Source of the DNA: Crotophaga sulcirostris
Taxonomy: Eukaryota > Chordata > Aves > Cuculiformes > Crotophagidae
NCBI GenBank assembly: GCA_013397455.1
Contig: VYZB01000035.1
Span: 629,497 to 693,496, forward strand
Reading direction: 5' to 3'
DNA: 64,000 nucleotides
This document shows positions 10,691-20,645 of this stretch, piece after piece (the stretch's first letter is position 1; every line of letters begins with the position of its first letter). Below the pieces are notes generated by a model. That model did not search any database and was not told where the DNA came from. It worked only from the letters and a program-made list of their open reading frames with translations. Position numbers and translations under genes: made by a program.

Positions 10691-13326
10691 AAACACTTTA
10701 CATTAACTGAAATTCCCTTAATCAAGACTGTTTTGCCTGCGACACCAGAACTTTCTGTCTATAAAACTTACAGTGCAAGTAACATTTTCTCACTGTCATA
10801 TGCTGTAGTAACACTGACATTTCACACTTTGTAGTCTTAAATTGCAAGATTGCCCTAAACATTAAATATACTTAGAACACGAGATGAAAATCGAAACAAC
10901 TTAAAGGCTAAGGAAAAAACTCTGAAATAATATTGAGCGTATTCTATTCTCACTTTCAATATTTCATTCAAAAATTGGAACCCACAATATGTCGAGAATT
11001 GAGCATTGAGCATAGAGCATTTTGCCAAGAACTCAAGGACTTCTGAATAGAAAACAATAAATTGTAATGTCTGGTCTGAACACACGACAGTGCGGTTTCC
11101 CAACCTTTTAATGAAACAAAAGAAACACAGCATATCCTTGCCCTTTTTGTCCATGGCGTATTACTAGAAAGATTTGACCTACCCACTACTGGGTCATCTA
11201 ACTTTTATCTCAATTAAATGTTGTGCTCACTGAGGCCTGCAATTTTTCTTACGAAATGCCTATATTCATGTGCTGCACTTTATCCTGCTAAACCATCATT
11301 CAACCTGAAGGACCAACAATTTCCACAAGTATTGTATTCGATGCCTTTTACTGTTCTGTTGTGAAAATGGTGTAATCTGAAGTGTACAGCAAGGCGTTAT
11401 TTCAAAAATTGAATAATTTGGCTTTTGTTTTAGTCCATCAGACCTATAAAAATGCCAAACAAAAATCAATTGCCTTTAATTCCAGCATGACGAGAGAGAC
11501 AATAGCCTTTCTTGGGCAACAACTGAGCTGCTACAACTTGATTGAGACCTTTCAAGACAGAAAACAAAGACTGAATTATGTAAATCTCTTCAGACAGAAA
11601 AGTGGAACAAAAGGCAAATTTGATGAGGAATCTCAACAAATCAGTGATATACGTAGAACAATATGAAAACTAGTCCTGATGTACTGTAGGTAAAAAATGA
11701 ATAAGTTACTTTACAATTAAATAACATCATTTCAATGGGATAATAACCTTCTAATCAGATCTACCTTTAAAATGCTTATTTCTGAACTGTATGTTACAGG
11801 AGATTATTTACTAGTAAATTACTGATTTATTTTCCTGTGTAACATGCCATGAGATGAACATATTACTATGGATCTCACAAAGACTATAGGTTTGTTTCCT
11901 TGAAGATATCTATAAATCTCTTAAATGTAGAACTAGTTTTGCTTTCTGTCCGTACTTGTAAGGTAAAACACTGCTTGGATTTTCTTTACAGAAGAGTGCC
12001 TTTCTAGTGTGGAAAAAATAAGTGATATATAGAATGTAGAGAATAAATACAGATATAATAGAGAATAAATAGAGATATACCTTCTAAAAATTTGATAAAA
12101 TTTCCTATTGTTCAGTAATTTGAACAACATAAGCTCCTGCAAGGTTTTTTAATTATGCTTTGACGCAAACAGTGTTGTTAATAATGTTATAGGTCTATAA
12201 GTAAATTGAGTGCTCAGTTTTCCTTATGCTCCAAAGAAACTGCTCAGGATGCTTTAAAAACCTCTACCTATATTTGCAGAAAATTCACGTTCATTACACT
12301 GATCGTCTCACAGATTGAGAGAAATCTCTCAACTGTTTCATGCATTTGTGGCTGGACTTGGGTTTGGTTTTTTTCATGTAGAAGCTGATGGTATTTCTGA
12401 GCTCAAATCTTGTCATGCTTGGATGTCTCTTTATTTGAAATGATATGAGTACAGGAATTCATTCTTCTGACAGCCTCTGTTCTGCTTTTGTAAGTGATAA
12501 ATTCCAGCCTAAGGAGATGTCAAATCACAATGAAGAGAGTCTTGCCTAGAAAAAATAATCATAATTCATGTTTTACAGTAATTCAAATTCAAAACCACCA
12601 GCGTGTGCATACTAAAGCTAAACATTATTAGATATATACAAATTAAGGCTGCCTTGGCCTTAGTTTTCTAATTGGTTTGAAAAGCAAAGTCGAGAAAAAA
12701 GTAATTTTGACATTTTGCTATATTTTACAATATTTTAAGGAACAGAACTTATTTTCTATCTATAAATGCTTTTTTTTCTTTAACCTCACTGCATAATCAT
12801 TTTCTTTTGGTTTTGTTTTTCTTGAGCCAAAGTATTATCTGTTTGTACAGCTTCACAAACAAATGTCCAATAATTCCTTTAATCTGCTTTTACTCTCTTG
12901 CTTTGTTATTTTTGATATTACAGGCCTCAAGAAGCCATGCATCCTCAGTGTGTCCTGGTAGGCATTCAGTAGTATCAAATACACAAACTAGACATGGTGC
13001 CTGATTGACAACTATATGGATAACCACCCATAGTGCATGCAGCATCACTAAAAACAAGTATTCTGAATTCTTCCATAAGTGAAATTAACAGGGACTGGTA
13101 ACAAGAGTAGGATACAGATTTATGTACTGGAAAAAAAAAAATTAGTTTTGCCTAAACTACTAAATATACACGACAGCATAGATGCTGGTCAGCATTCCTT
13201 TGAATGTCTTCCCATGCTTCTAGCACAGGAGACTCTACTTGAAACCCAAGGTACTCAAGCAAGCCAACTACTCGCTCACTTCAGGCACCTGACACCTTCA
13301 CCGTGCCACTGTGACACCAGGAATGC
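10691..13326. other. non-coding AT-rich DNA
   Basis: No exon, RNA gene or repeat family recognised. Short frames of 60-100 codons occur on both strands with no domain signal. The right edge is the left boundary of the inverted CR1 body. Confidence 0.45.
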
Positions 13327-14577
13327 CTTCTTGGCCACCTGGGCACACTGCTGGCTCATATTCAGCCGGTTGTCAACCAACACCCCCAGGTCCTTCTCTG
13401 CCAGGCAGCTCTCCAGCCATTCTTCCCCAAGCCTGTAACGCTGCCTGGGGTTGTTGTGCCCCAAGTGCAGGACTCAGCACTTGGCCTTATTGAACCTCAT
13501 CCTATTGGTCCCAGCCCATCGATCCAACCTGTCCGGATCCCTCTGCAGAGCCTCCCTACCCTCAAGTAGATCAACACTTCTGCCCAGTTTAGTGTCATCT
13601 GCTAAGGCTGTACTCAATTCCCTCATCCAGATCGATGATAAAGATTTTGAACAGAACTGGACCCAGCACTGAGCCCTGGGGAACACCACTCGTGACTGGC
13701 CTCCAACTGGATTTGACTCCTTTTGCCACCAATCTTTGGGCCCGGCCATCCAGTCAGTTTTTTACCCAGCAGAGGGTGTGCCTGCCCAGGCCAATGGCAG
13801 CCAGTTTCTCAAGCAGAATACTGTGAGAAACGGCGTCAAAGGCTTTACCAAAGTCCAAGTACATCACATCCACAGCCTCTCCCTCGTCCATTAAATGGGT
13901 AACCTTGTCATAGAAGGAGATCAGGCTGGTCTGGCAGGACCTGCTTTTCATAAAGCCATGTTGACTGGGCCTGATTACCTGGTTGTCCTGCTTGTGCTGT
14001 GTGATAGCACTCAAAATGATCCGCTCCACGACCTTCCCTGGTGCCGAGATCAGACTGACAGGCCTGTAGTTCCCTGGATCCTCCCTCTGACCCTTCTTGT
14101 AAATGTGTGTAACATTTGCCAGCCTCCAGTCAAGTGGAACTTCCCCAGTCAGCCAGGACTGCTGGGAGATGAGGGAAAGGGGTTTGGCGAGGACCTCTGC
14201 CAACTCCCTTAGTACCCTTGGGTGGATCCCATCTGGTCCCATAGACTTGTGTGTGTCTAATTGGCCAAGGAGGTCTCTAACCAAATCCTCTTGGATCATT
14301 GGAGCTTCACCCTCGCTGTCTTCTGGCTCAGGAGGCTGAGTACTCAGAGAACATCTTACCTTACTATTAAAGACCGAGGGCAAGAACGCATTAAGTACCT
14401 CAGCCTCATCCTTCGCCACTACTCTTCCCCCTGCATCCAATAAAGGAGGGAGATTCTCCTTGGTCCTCCTATTGCTGTTGATGTATTTGTGGAAGCTTTT
14501 TTTTTTATCATCTTTCACCGAACTAGCTAATTCAAGTTCTAGTTGGTCTTTAGCCCTTCTAATTTTCTCTCTATGTG
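13327..14577 (-). mobile_element. CR1 LINE reverse-transcriptase body, inverted
   Basis: The minus strand encodes most of a CR1 ORF2 reverse transcriptase. Reading from 14577 downward: an HREKIRRAKDQLELELA segment, the KSMGPDGIHPRVL block, a YKKGQREDPGNYRPVSL motif (RT domain 2), VMYLDFGKAFDAVSH (the first catalytic Asp region), then after a frame break near 13750 the LADDTKL box and [15 protein letters not shown]. Both catalytic-region aspartate motifs are visible, but the frame shifts at least twice. The element stops abruptly at AQVAKKA, well short of the CR1 C-terminus and 3' UTR, which is unusual for a LINE. The missing 3' end lies in the opposite orientation at 14577-14650. It is a dead copy. 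Confidence 0.93.
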
Positions 14578-14650
14578 CAGGGACAGGAGTGGACTCGATG
14601 ATCTTTGTGGATCCCTTCCAGCTCAGGTCATTCTGTGACTCTGTGGTGTG
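14577..14650 (+). mobile_element. CR1 3' end fused to the inverted body
   Basis: In the plus orientation this reads as a CR1 3' UTR: GCAGGGACAGGAGTGGACTC, GATGATCTTTGTGGATCCCT, TCCAGCTCAG, then terminal octamer-like ATTCTGTGACTCTGTG. It abuts the N-terminal edge of the inverted reverse-transcriptase body, so the two pieces run in opposite directions and share a junction at about 14577. Together they have the arrangement expected of a twin-primed LINE insertion. Confidence 0.8.
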
Positions 14651-14738
14651 ACGTTCCGCTCCCGGCCCGGTCCATACGGACAAAGCAATGCTCTGGAGCG
14701 AACCGCGTGCCGCCCGGGGCTGAGCCCGCTCAGGCTAA

Positions 14739-14797
14739 CAGAATCACGGAATAGTTTGGGTCGGAAGGGACCTTGGAGACCATCCAGCTCCAGCCCC
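14739..14797 (-). mobile_element. CR1 3'-end scrap within the CpG island
   Basis: ACAGAATCACGGAATAGTTT followed by GGGTCGGAAGGGACCTTGGA is the antisense CR1 terminus (3' end at left). Only about 60 bp remain. It sits about 80 bp before the assembly gap, inside CpG-rich sequence. Confidence 0.75.
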
Positions 14798-14850
14798 AGA
14801 GGGCCTGAGACAACATTAACTCTATTAACGCCTCGCCAGGCTGAAGGGGA

Positions 14851-14873
14851 GGGGGCGGGGCGTGGGCGGCCGC
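14851..14873 (+). promoter_or_regulatory. GC box and EGR1-type site
   Basis: GGGGGCGGGGCGTGGGCGG contains an SP1-type GC box (14852-14861) overlapping a perfect 9-bp EGR1 consensus GCGTGGGCG (14860-14868), followed by GCGGCCGC (14866-14873). It lies immediately before the gap in the CpG island, where a proximal promoter would be expected. Function is inferred from motif match only. Confidence 0.45.
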
Positions 14874-14876
14874 AGG

Positions 14877-15208
14877 NNNNNNNNNNNNNNNNNNNNNNNN
14901 NNNNNNNNNNNNNNNNNNNNNNNNNNNNNNNNNNNNNNNNNNNNNNNNNNNNNNNNNNNNNNNNNNNNNNNNNNNNNNNNNNNNNNNNNNNNNNNNNNNN
15001 NNNNNNNNNNNNNNNNNNNNNNNNNNNNNNNNNNNNNNNNNNNNNNNNNNNNNNNNNNNNNNNNNNNNNNNNNNNNNNNNNNNNNNNNNNNNNNNNNNNN
15101 NNNNNNNNNNNNNNNNNNNNNNNNNNNNNNNNNNNNNNNNNNNNNNNNNNNNNNNNNNNNNNNNNNNNNNNNNNNNNNNNNNNNNNNNNNNNNNNNNNNN
15201 NNNNNNNN
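14877..15208. other. assembly gap (332 N)
   Basis: A run of N within the CpG island. Such gaps are common in GC-rich avian promoters. The first coding exon of TPD52L1 and the transcription start are the most likely missing content. Open frames that run across this gap are artefacts of reading N as open. Confidence 0.99.
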
Positions 15209-15691
15209 CGGGGCGCCGCTCCGAGCGAGCCGGCGAGCGGAGCGCGGTGCCAGGCGCCTGGGGCGGCTCCCGCTGGGGCTGCGGCACCGGGGAGCTCCGG
15301 GGCGCCCTCGCCGCGCGCGCCCCGCTCTCCATCCCCACCCGGGCTCCCTCCGGCGTACCCCGTTTTCCTGCGTGCGTGGGGCGGTGGCGTCCGTTGTCAC
15401 TTAACGGAGAAGTGGCTGGGTTTCAGCTGGGCGTTAATTCACCCTCGGGGAGGGTGCGGGGGGCTTGCGGGTGCTTCGGAGTTAGTTCGGTGCGGAGCGC
15501 CCTGCCTGGCCGCCCGGCGGTGCCCGCCCCGGCCCCTGTGCCCGGGAGCGGGTCCCGCGGCCGAGCCCCCGCGCGGCTCTCCCGGGGTGGGCGAGGCGCT
15601 GGGCGTGAGAAGGGACTGGAAACACGGCTGCCACGAACTTAAAGTGGACGCTTTTTTCCTTTTGCTGCTGCAACAGGTACGATTAAGTTAG

Positions 15692-15927
15692 CTTTGGAAG
15701 ATTTAGATTAGACATCACGAAGAAATTCTTTGCAGTGAGGATGCTGAAACACTGGCACAGGGTGCCCAGGGAAGCTGTGGGTGCCCCCTCCCTGGAAGTG
15801 TCCAAGGCCAGGTTGGATGGGGCCTGGGGCAGCCTGGGCTGGTGGGAGGGGTCCCTGCCCATGGCAGGAGTGTGAAACTGGATGGGCTTTAAGGTCCTTT
15901 CCAACCCAAACGATTCTATGATTCTTT
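15692..15927 (+). mobile_element. CR1 LINE 3' fragment
   Basis: Sense-strand CR1 end of ORF2 (AGATTTAGATTAGACATCAC, TCTTTGCAGTGAGGATGCTG, ACACTGGCACAGGGTGCCCA) through the 3' UTR (GGCTTTAAGGTCCTTTCCAA) to the terminal octamers GATTCTATGATTCT. The translated block (RVPREAVGAPSLEVSKARLD-like) is well preserved, suggesting a relatively young copy. It lies directly downstream of the CpG island. Confidence 0.93.
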
Positions 15928-15941
15928 AAGTTATCTATTCA

Positions 15942-15956
15942 TCTCTCTCTCTCTCT
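15942..15956. repeat. (TC)n microsatellite
   Basis: A short run of about eight TC units just after the CR1 terminus at 15927. Confidence 0.9.
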
Positions 15957-16141
15957 GGGTAATGTTAATTGCTCTCCAAAGAACAGAAGAAACTTCTCAT
16001 GCAAGGTGTAGGTGATGTTTGGGTCAAAAGAAGGTATTTAGTATATACAGATCTTGTTCACCTTTATGGTCTTGCATCTGTTTTCTGAAGAACCTTCTGA
16101 CTTTGCAAGTCAACAGTGCTAAGCAGGTGGTATAAATATTT

Positions 16142-16285
16142 AGAATCATAGAATCATTAAGGTCGGAAAAGACCTTAAGATCATCAAGTCCAACCATCTG
16201 CCCAACAGCATCGTGCCTAATAAACCATGTCCCAAAGTGTGACATCTACACACTTCTTGAACACCTCTGGGTTGGAGACTTTTTG
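16142..16285 (-). mobile_element. CR1 LINE 3'-end fragment
   Basis: AGAATCATAGAATCATTAAG marks the 3' terminus at the left, followed by antisense tail (GTCGGAAAAGACCTTAAGAT, CATCAAGTCCAACCATCTGC) and the TTGAACACCTCTGGGTTGGAGACT block. Minus-strand, 5'-truncated. Confidence 0.88.
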
Positions 16286-19200
16286 CGAAAGCAGAACGTT
16301 TAGAAATTATTTTATGTCATCCCAAACATAGGGAGGTGAAATAAGGGGAAGACGAATGCTTATTGACATTAACTGACAAAAAGCCTTCCAGAATAGCTAA
16401 AAACTGTGCTAAACAAATACACATAAAAGAGGGAAATGCTGCCGCAAATGCGGTTGCGCATGAAGGAATACAGTGGGAAATTTGAGTTTGTGATGCTTGT
16501 GAAGGAGAAAGCCTTTCCAGCAAAAGCATGGTGTATGTGCTATCCTGATGGATCCATGGCTGAAACTGATCGGCAAAATAAATATATCTGTCACTCAGTT
16601 CCCAGGGTTTTTAAAGGTCAGTATTAAGTTTACAGCATACAGTTGTTATTTAAACTAATTTTACTGAATACATCTGTACGGATCCTATGGTGGGAGCTCC
16701 TGTTCTTTAAAGGACTTTATAATTTCTTGTATTGCAGAACTAGTGGAAAACAGCATCTGATTCTAATCAAACAGACAGTTGCATAAGTGCAAGTGATTTT
16801 TTTTTTACCTTCCTGACTAGTAAAATGAGTAAATATGTTCTTAGTACATGTTAAAAATTTAAGCCAATAAGTATGTTTTGCTAATGCATGTTTTGGTCAG
16901 CAACTCTGTTACTACTACAAGTCTTTAATGAATTCTTCTTCTGGATCAATATCTATTGGCTAGTGAGAGAATATAAAAGCATTGTATATTGCTTAATTTT
17001 ATCTAATTAGGGATTCTTAGACCTTCATTTTTTTGCATATAAGGCAGGAGCTCTTTTTTTTTTTTAATCTTAAACTTTGACAGAAAAACAAATATGGGAC
17101 TTTTCAAGGCTATACCCAGTTCTTAAGTCACTTTTTTCTTCTGTTTTTCACCTCTGTGTTTTATTTCTACAGTTTCTCAGAACAGTCTCCCATTACTTAA
17201 AAAAAAAAGTCTTTCTTTGGTGCACTAGCAGTACAAGCTAAGATTTTTGTGGTAGGTGTTTGCATGCTAGCAAACCTTTGTTCCAAAATGTCCCTCCTTC
17301 TTTGTACACTTAATTCAGTGCATGCTCCTGCAGTTATGGAGCCTTGCTGACAAAAAGAATTCAACCTGTATGTGTCTAATGCAGTTGAATTCAATTAAGT
17401 ACATGTAAGCACTGACCAAAAATCTGAATTTTTTAATCCCACTATGCAATTTGCACAGCACAGTTATAGGAGGTTACTAACAAAACAGTAGCAATTTGCT
17501 TGGAAAAAAACCAACCAAACCACTTCAAGTATCTGCTTAAGCAGTGGGAGAAATGTGCATACGTTTTAATAAGTTTATGAATTGCTTCTAAGGAACCTTT
17601 AGATGCCCACAGAGAAATGAATCTAGAATAGTTTGTTCCAGTGTGCTCTGCTGGGGGATTGCATTCCAGTTGAAAAGACAAAGCAAAAGCTATAAATTTG
17701 AAAGCACTGTTGAATTTCTCATGCTTAACACTTTAACGATTTTCTTCAAAAGGACTTTTCTACATGATTGTGTTGTTTGTGCTGTTTTATATTGTCCTGA
17801 AGGGAAGCTGTGCCTGAGTAGATCAGTTTCATGTTCAAGGAATGTACATGTGCAAATATAAAATGTAGATTTCTTCACATTAGGAAAATAACTTTTTACA
17901 TAGCAGTGTGCATCAACCTTATAAAGTTTAATGCAGTTGTGGACAACAAGAGGTATTATTACGTGTAACTGTATCAAGGTGCTGCATAGAGGTGGTAGCT
18001 AACATCTATAGTTTCTGTAGGGTTCAAGGCACAATGTAACATCTGTCCGTGCCCCAAAGACTCTGAAAATTAAGTGCTCTGGTATTTATCTTAAAGCAGC
18101 AGAGAGAGTTTATGGACTGAAACGGAATTACTATTTTAGTTAAGGTGTACTGAATATGCCTTGCAGCATTCATGCAAAGTAGGTGAGATGGTCTACCAGA
18201 TGTTCCGTCTGTGATTCTCGGGTCAGTTGCATCTGGCATGTGAGGTTGCAGAGCACAGATGCAGCATCTGAGCGTGTGCAGTTTGGCTGGATCTTATGAT
18301 CAGAAGAAAATTATCAGAAATTGCAGCATTATTCCAGTAGCCCTCTGCCTGTCACAGTGGCACCGGACATCTCTCACCGTCTAATAGTGTGAGATCTTCC
18401 ATGGTGGGAGGCAATGGTAAGGAGGTCTTGTTTTCTGTTATACGGTGTACAAGATGACAAAACAGAGTACTGGCAGCTTGGTCATGATTTTCTCTCCTCC
18501 TTTCTCCTCAGTAGCTGCTCATGTGATATCTTACATGGATAGGAATCTGGATAGAGAGTCAGTCTCACTGACTGACCTGGGAAGGTGGGGATAAGGAATA
18601 CAGAGAGATGTTATTTCACTACAGCAGCAGTGTTTTGGCTGTCACACCAAAGCACAATCTTACTGGAGAGGGCAACATCTTCCCTAGCCTCGTGTTCAAG
18701 GTTGGTGGCTTTACCGAGGAGCACTGGCTGTTTTGTTCTGTGTTCACTTTTCCCCTAAGGGCAGAGTACAACTATTGACTTGGGACTGATGTGTAATTGT
18801 TCTGTGTGAAAAAAATGTTTCTGCTCAGGCAAACAGGTTGGTCAGTGTTGATGATACACATGAGAAAATGGGAAGGATGAGGCAAGGGGAACCTTAGCTT
18901 TCTTGCTCAGCAACAACTGCTAGTTCCTTCCATTGTGAGGAGTGCATTTACATTTCCCTCCTATCTTTGCAAGGAGAGTGCCTGACCATGCATACTTTTG
19001 AGGCTTCAGGGTTCACACTTGTTAACTAGGGGTTTGTGCTGTTTCCTTACTGCCCTCTGGAGCTCCCTAATGCCCTGGTGTGGAAAGCCGAAGAGAGGGC
19101 TTTGCCAAGGGTCATGGGGATATTGGGGTAATTGAATCAGCCGGTGATAACCTGCATATTTGACTGCAGGGTGGAAGTCTCAGCTGCTGTGCTAATACGA

Positions 19201-20036
19201 TCACATGGAGATGAGGTCAAGTGGAAATGGTAGGGTTGTAATTTATAATAGGATTCTTAAATATTTAGCAGGAGTATCCAGAGCTCGAGATAATTGCTCT
19301 TTCATCTTTTTTATACCAAAAGGAAGGAAAATATATGCATGGAATGAGTTATGTTGAATATTGGATTTTAAGCACATAAATATCTGAAATCAAATGCAGT
19401 GCTTCTGGTTTGACCTTTTCAACCTGTACTGGTTTCACCTTTATGACACTGTGATTCAGTTTGCTGAGACTGAGAAAACTGGAGTGGTTTCATGCTACAC
19501 ATGAGAACTGAGAACAGAATAGGGTGGGATTTGGAAACCAGATATACCTCCTCTGAAAATCTAGGGCCAATCTTATGAAGCACTGTAACTTTGCCTGTTT
19601 TGGAACCATGAAGATTTAAAATGCAGAAAAAACAAACACATCAAACCCTAAAGCATGTTTTTGCTTGCTCTAGTTTTTTCTCTTGTATCTTCTTATTTCC
19701 ACAGGACTTCTGGTGCAAGTCCTGCAATGAGGCAACACAAGTATAGTCTGAGTCTACTCTGTCAGTGTTCTCAAATGCACTGGTTGGTAAGATGAGTCTG
19801 CTGATGTTGTTCCGATGTGCCTTGCTGACTTGTGAAGTACAGTACAGAAATGCATGGAATTTTTGAACTGGTTTGCTTAGGACGTGTGCTGCTTGAAGGT
19901 CAAGGATGTGGCACAAGCTTGGCAGAAGATTGCAGAGGGGTTGAAGTACATTCTATATGGCTGCATTTAGGAATTTAGATGTTGTTTAGTAGCTTGTTTT
20001 AGCACAATCCTGGAATTCAGGTTTAGGAGGACTGCA
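16286..20036. other. presumed TPD52L1 intron 1, nothing recognised
   Basis: AT-rich non-coding DNA with no repeat family I can name. Frames on both strands are short and overlapping. No promoter-like island or RNA gene seen. Confidence 0.45.
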
Positions 20037-20645
20037 GAATCATAGAATAATAAAATCATTTAGTTTGGAAAAGACCTCTATGATCGAGTCCAACCATAAA
20101 CCTAATACTGCCAAGTCCACCACTAAACCATGTTCCGAAGCTCCGCATCTACACATCTTTTAAATAACTCCAGGGATGGTGACTCAACCACTTCCCTGGG
20201 AAGCCTGTTCCAATGCTTGACAACCCTTTTGGTGAAGTAATTTGTTGTAATATCCAGTCTAAATCTCCCCTGGCACAACTTGAGGCCATTTCCTCTTGTC
20301 CTGTCCCTTGTTACTTGGGAGAAGAGACCGACACCCCAGTTACTACAGCCTCCTTTCAGATAGTTGTGAAGAGTGGTCAAGTCTTCCCTCAGCCTGCTTT
20401 TCTGTAGATGAAACAGCCCCAGTTCCCTCAGCCATTTCTTATGAGGCTTGTGCTCCAGACCCTTCACCAGCTTTGTTGCCCTTTTTTACATGCACTTGAG
20501 CACCTCAATGTCTGTCTTGTAGTGAGGGGCCCAAAGCTGAACAGAGTATTCAAGGTGTGGCCTCACCAGTGCTGAGTACAGGGGGACAATCACTTCCCTA
20601 GTCCTACTGGTGACACTGTTTCTGATGTAGTCAGCCTTTGTTTCA
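20037..20645 (-). mobile_element. CR1 LINE, 5'-truncated (about 0.6 kb)
   Basis: The 3' terminus is at the left (AGAATCATAGAATAATAAAA, TCATTTAGTTTGGAAAAGAC). The minus strand then encodes the CR1 ORF2 C-terminus in one frame over 20123-20467: a KGLEHK box, [55 protein letters not shown] and [19 protein letters not shown]. It continues to about 20645 with the region for the middle of the C-terminal part and is truncated there. Confidence 0.95.

Larger units (their letters stand above)
14651..15640. promoter_or_regulatory. TPD52L1: CpG island, probable TPD52L1 promoter region
   Basis: Base composition changes sharply from AT-rich to GC- and CpG-dense (for example 14651-14730 and 15209-15600), interrupted by 332 unsequenced bases. 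It is the only CpG island in the window, lies about 20 kb upstream of TPD52L1 exon 2, and is on the correct side of the gene. In vertebrates TPD52L1 starts with a very short coding exon; no matching ATG-plus-donor is visible in the sequenced parts, so that exon is most likely in the gap. Assignment to TPD52L1 is inference; a divergent or upstream gene could share it. Confidence 0.65.

Noticed and set aside
13895..14339. 105- and 78-codon plus-strand ORFs
   Set aside because: Antisense shadows of the inverted CR1 body.
1..14650. Coding exons of the expected upstream neighbour RNF217
   Set aside because: No cysteine-rich RING/IBR sequence or other recognisable RNF217 peptide was seen on either strand.
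14730..15400. Minus- and plus-strand frames of 180-202 codons across the gap
   Set aside because: Same artefact: more than half of each is N, and all frames are simultaneously open in GC-rich sequence.
15641..15680. CAACAG/GTACGA as the donor of TPD52L1 exon 1
   Set aside because: The phase-compatible frame meets a TAA at 15640-15642 with no ATG between it and the donor, so it cannot be the initiating coding exon; a non-coding exon remains possible but unsupported.
14648..15691. 347-codon plus-strand ORF spanning the CpG island
   Set aside because: It is open only because it crosses 332 N and GC-rich DNA; it also reads through a CR1 scrap at 14739-14797. No recognisable protein.
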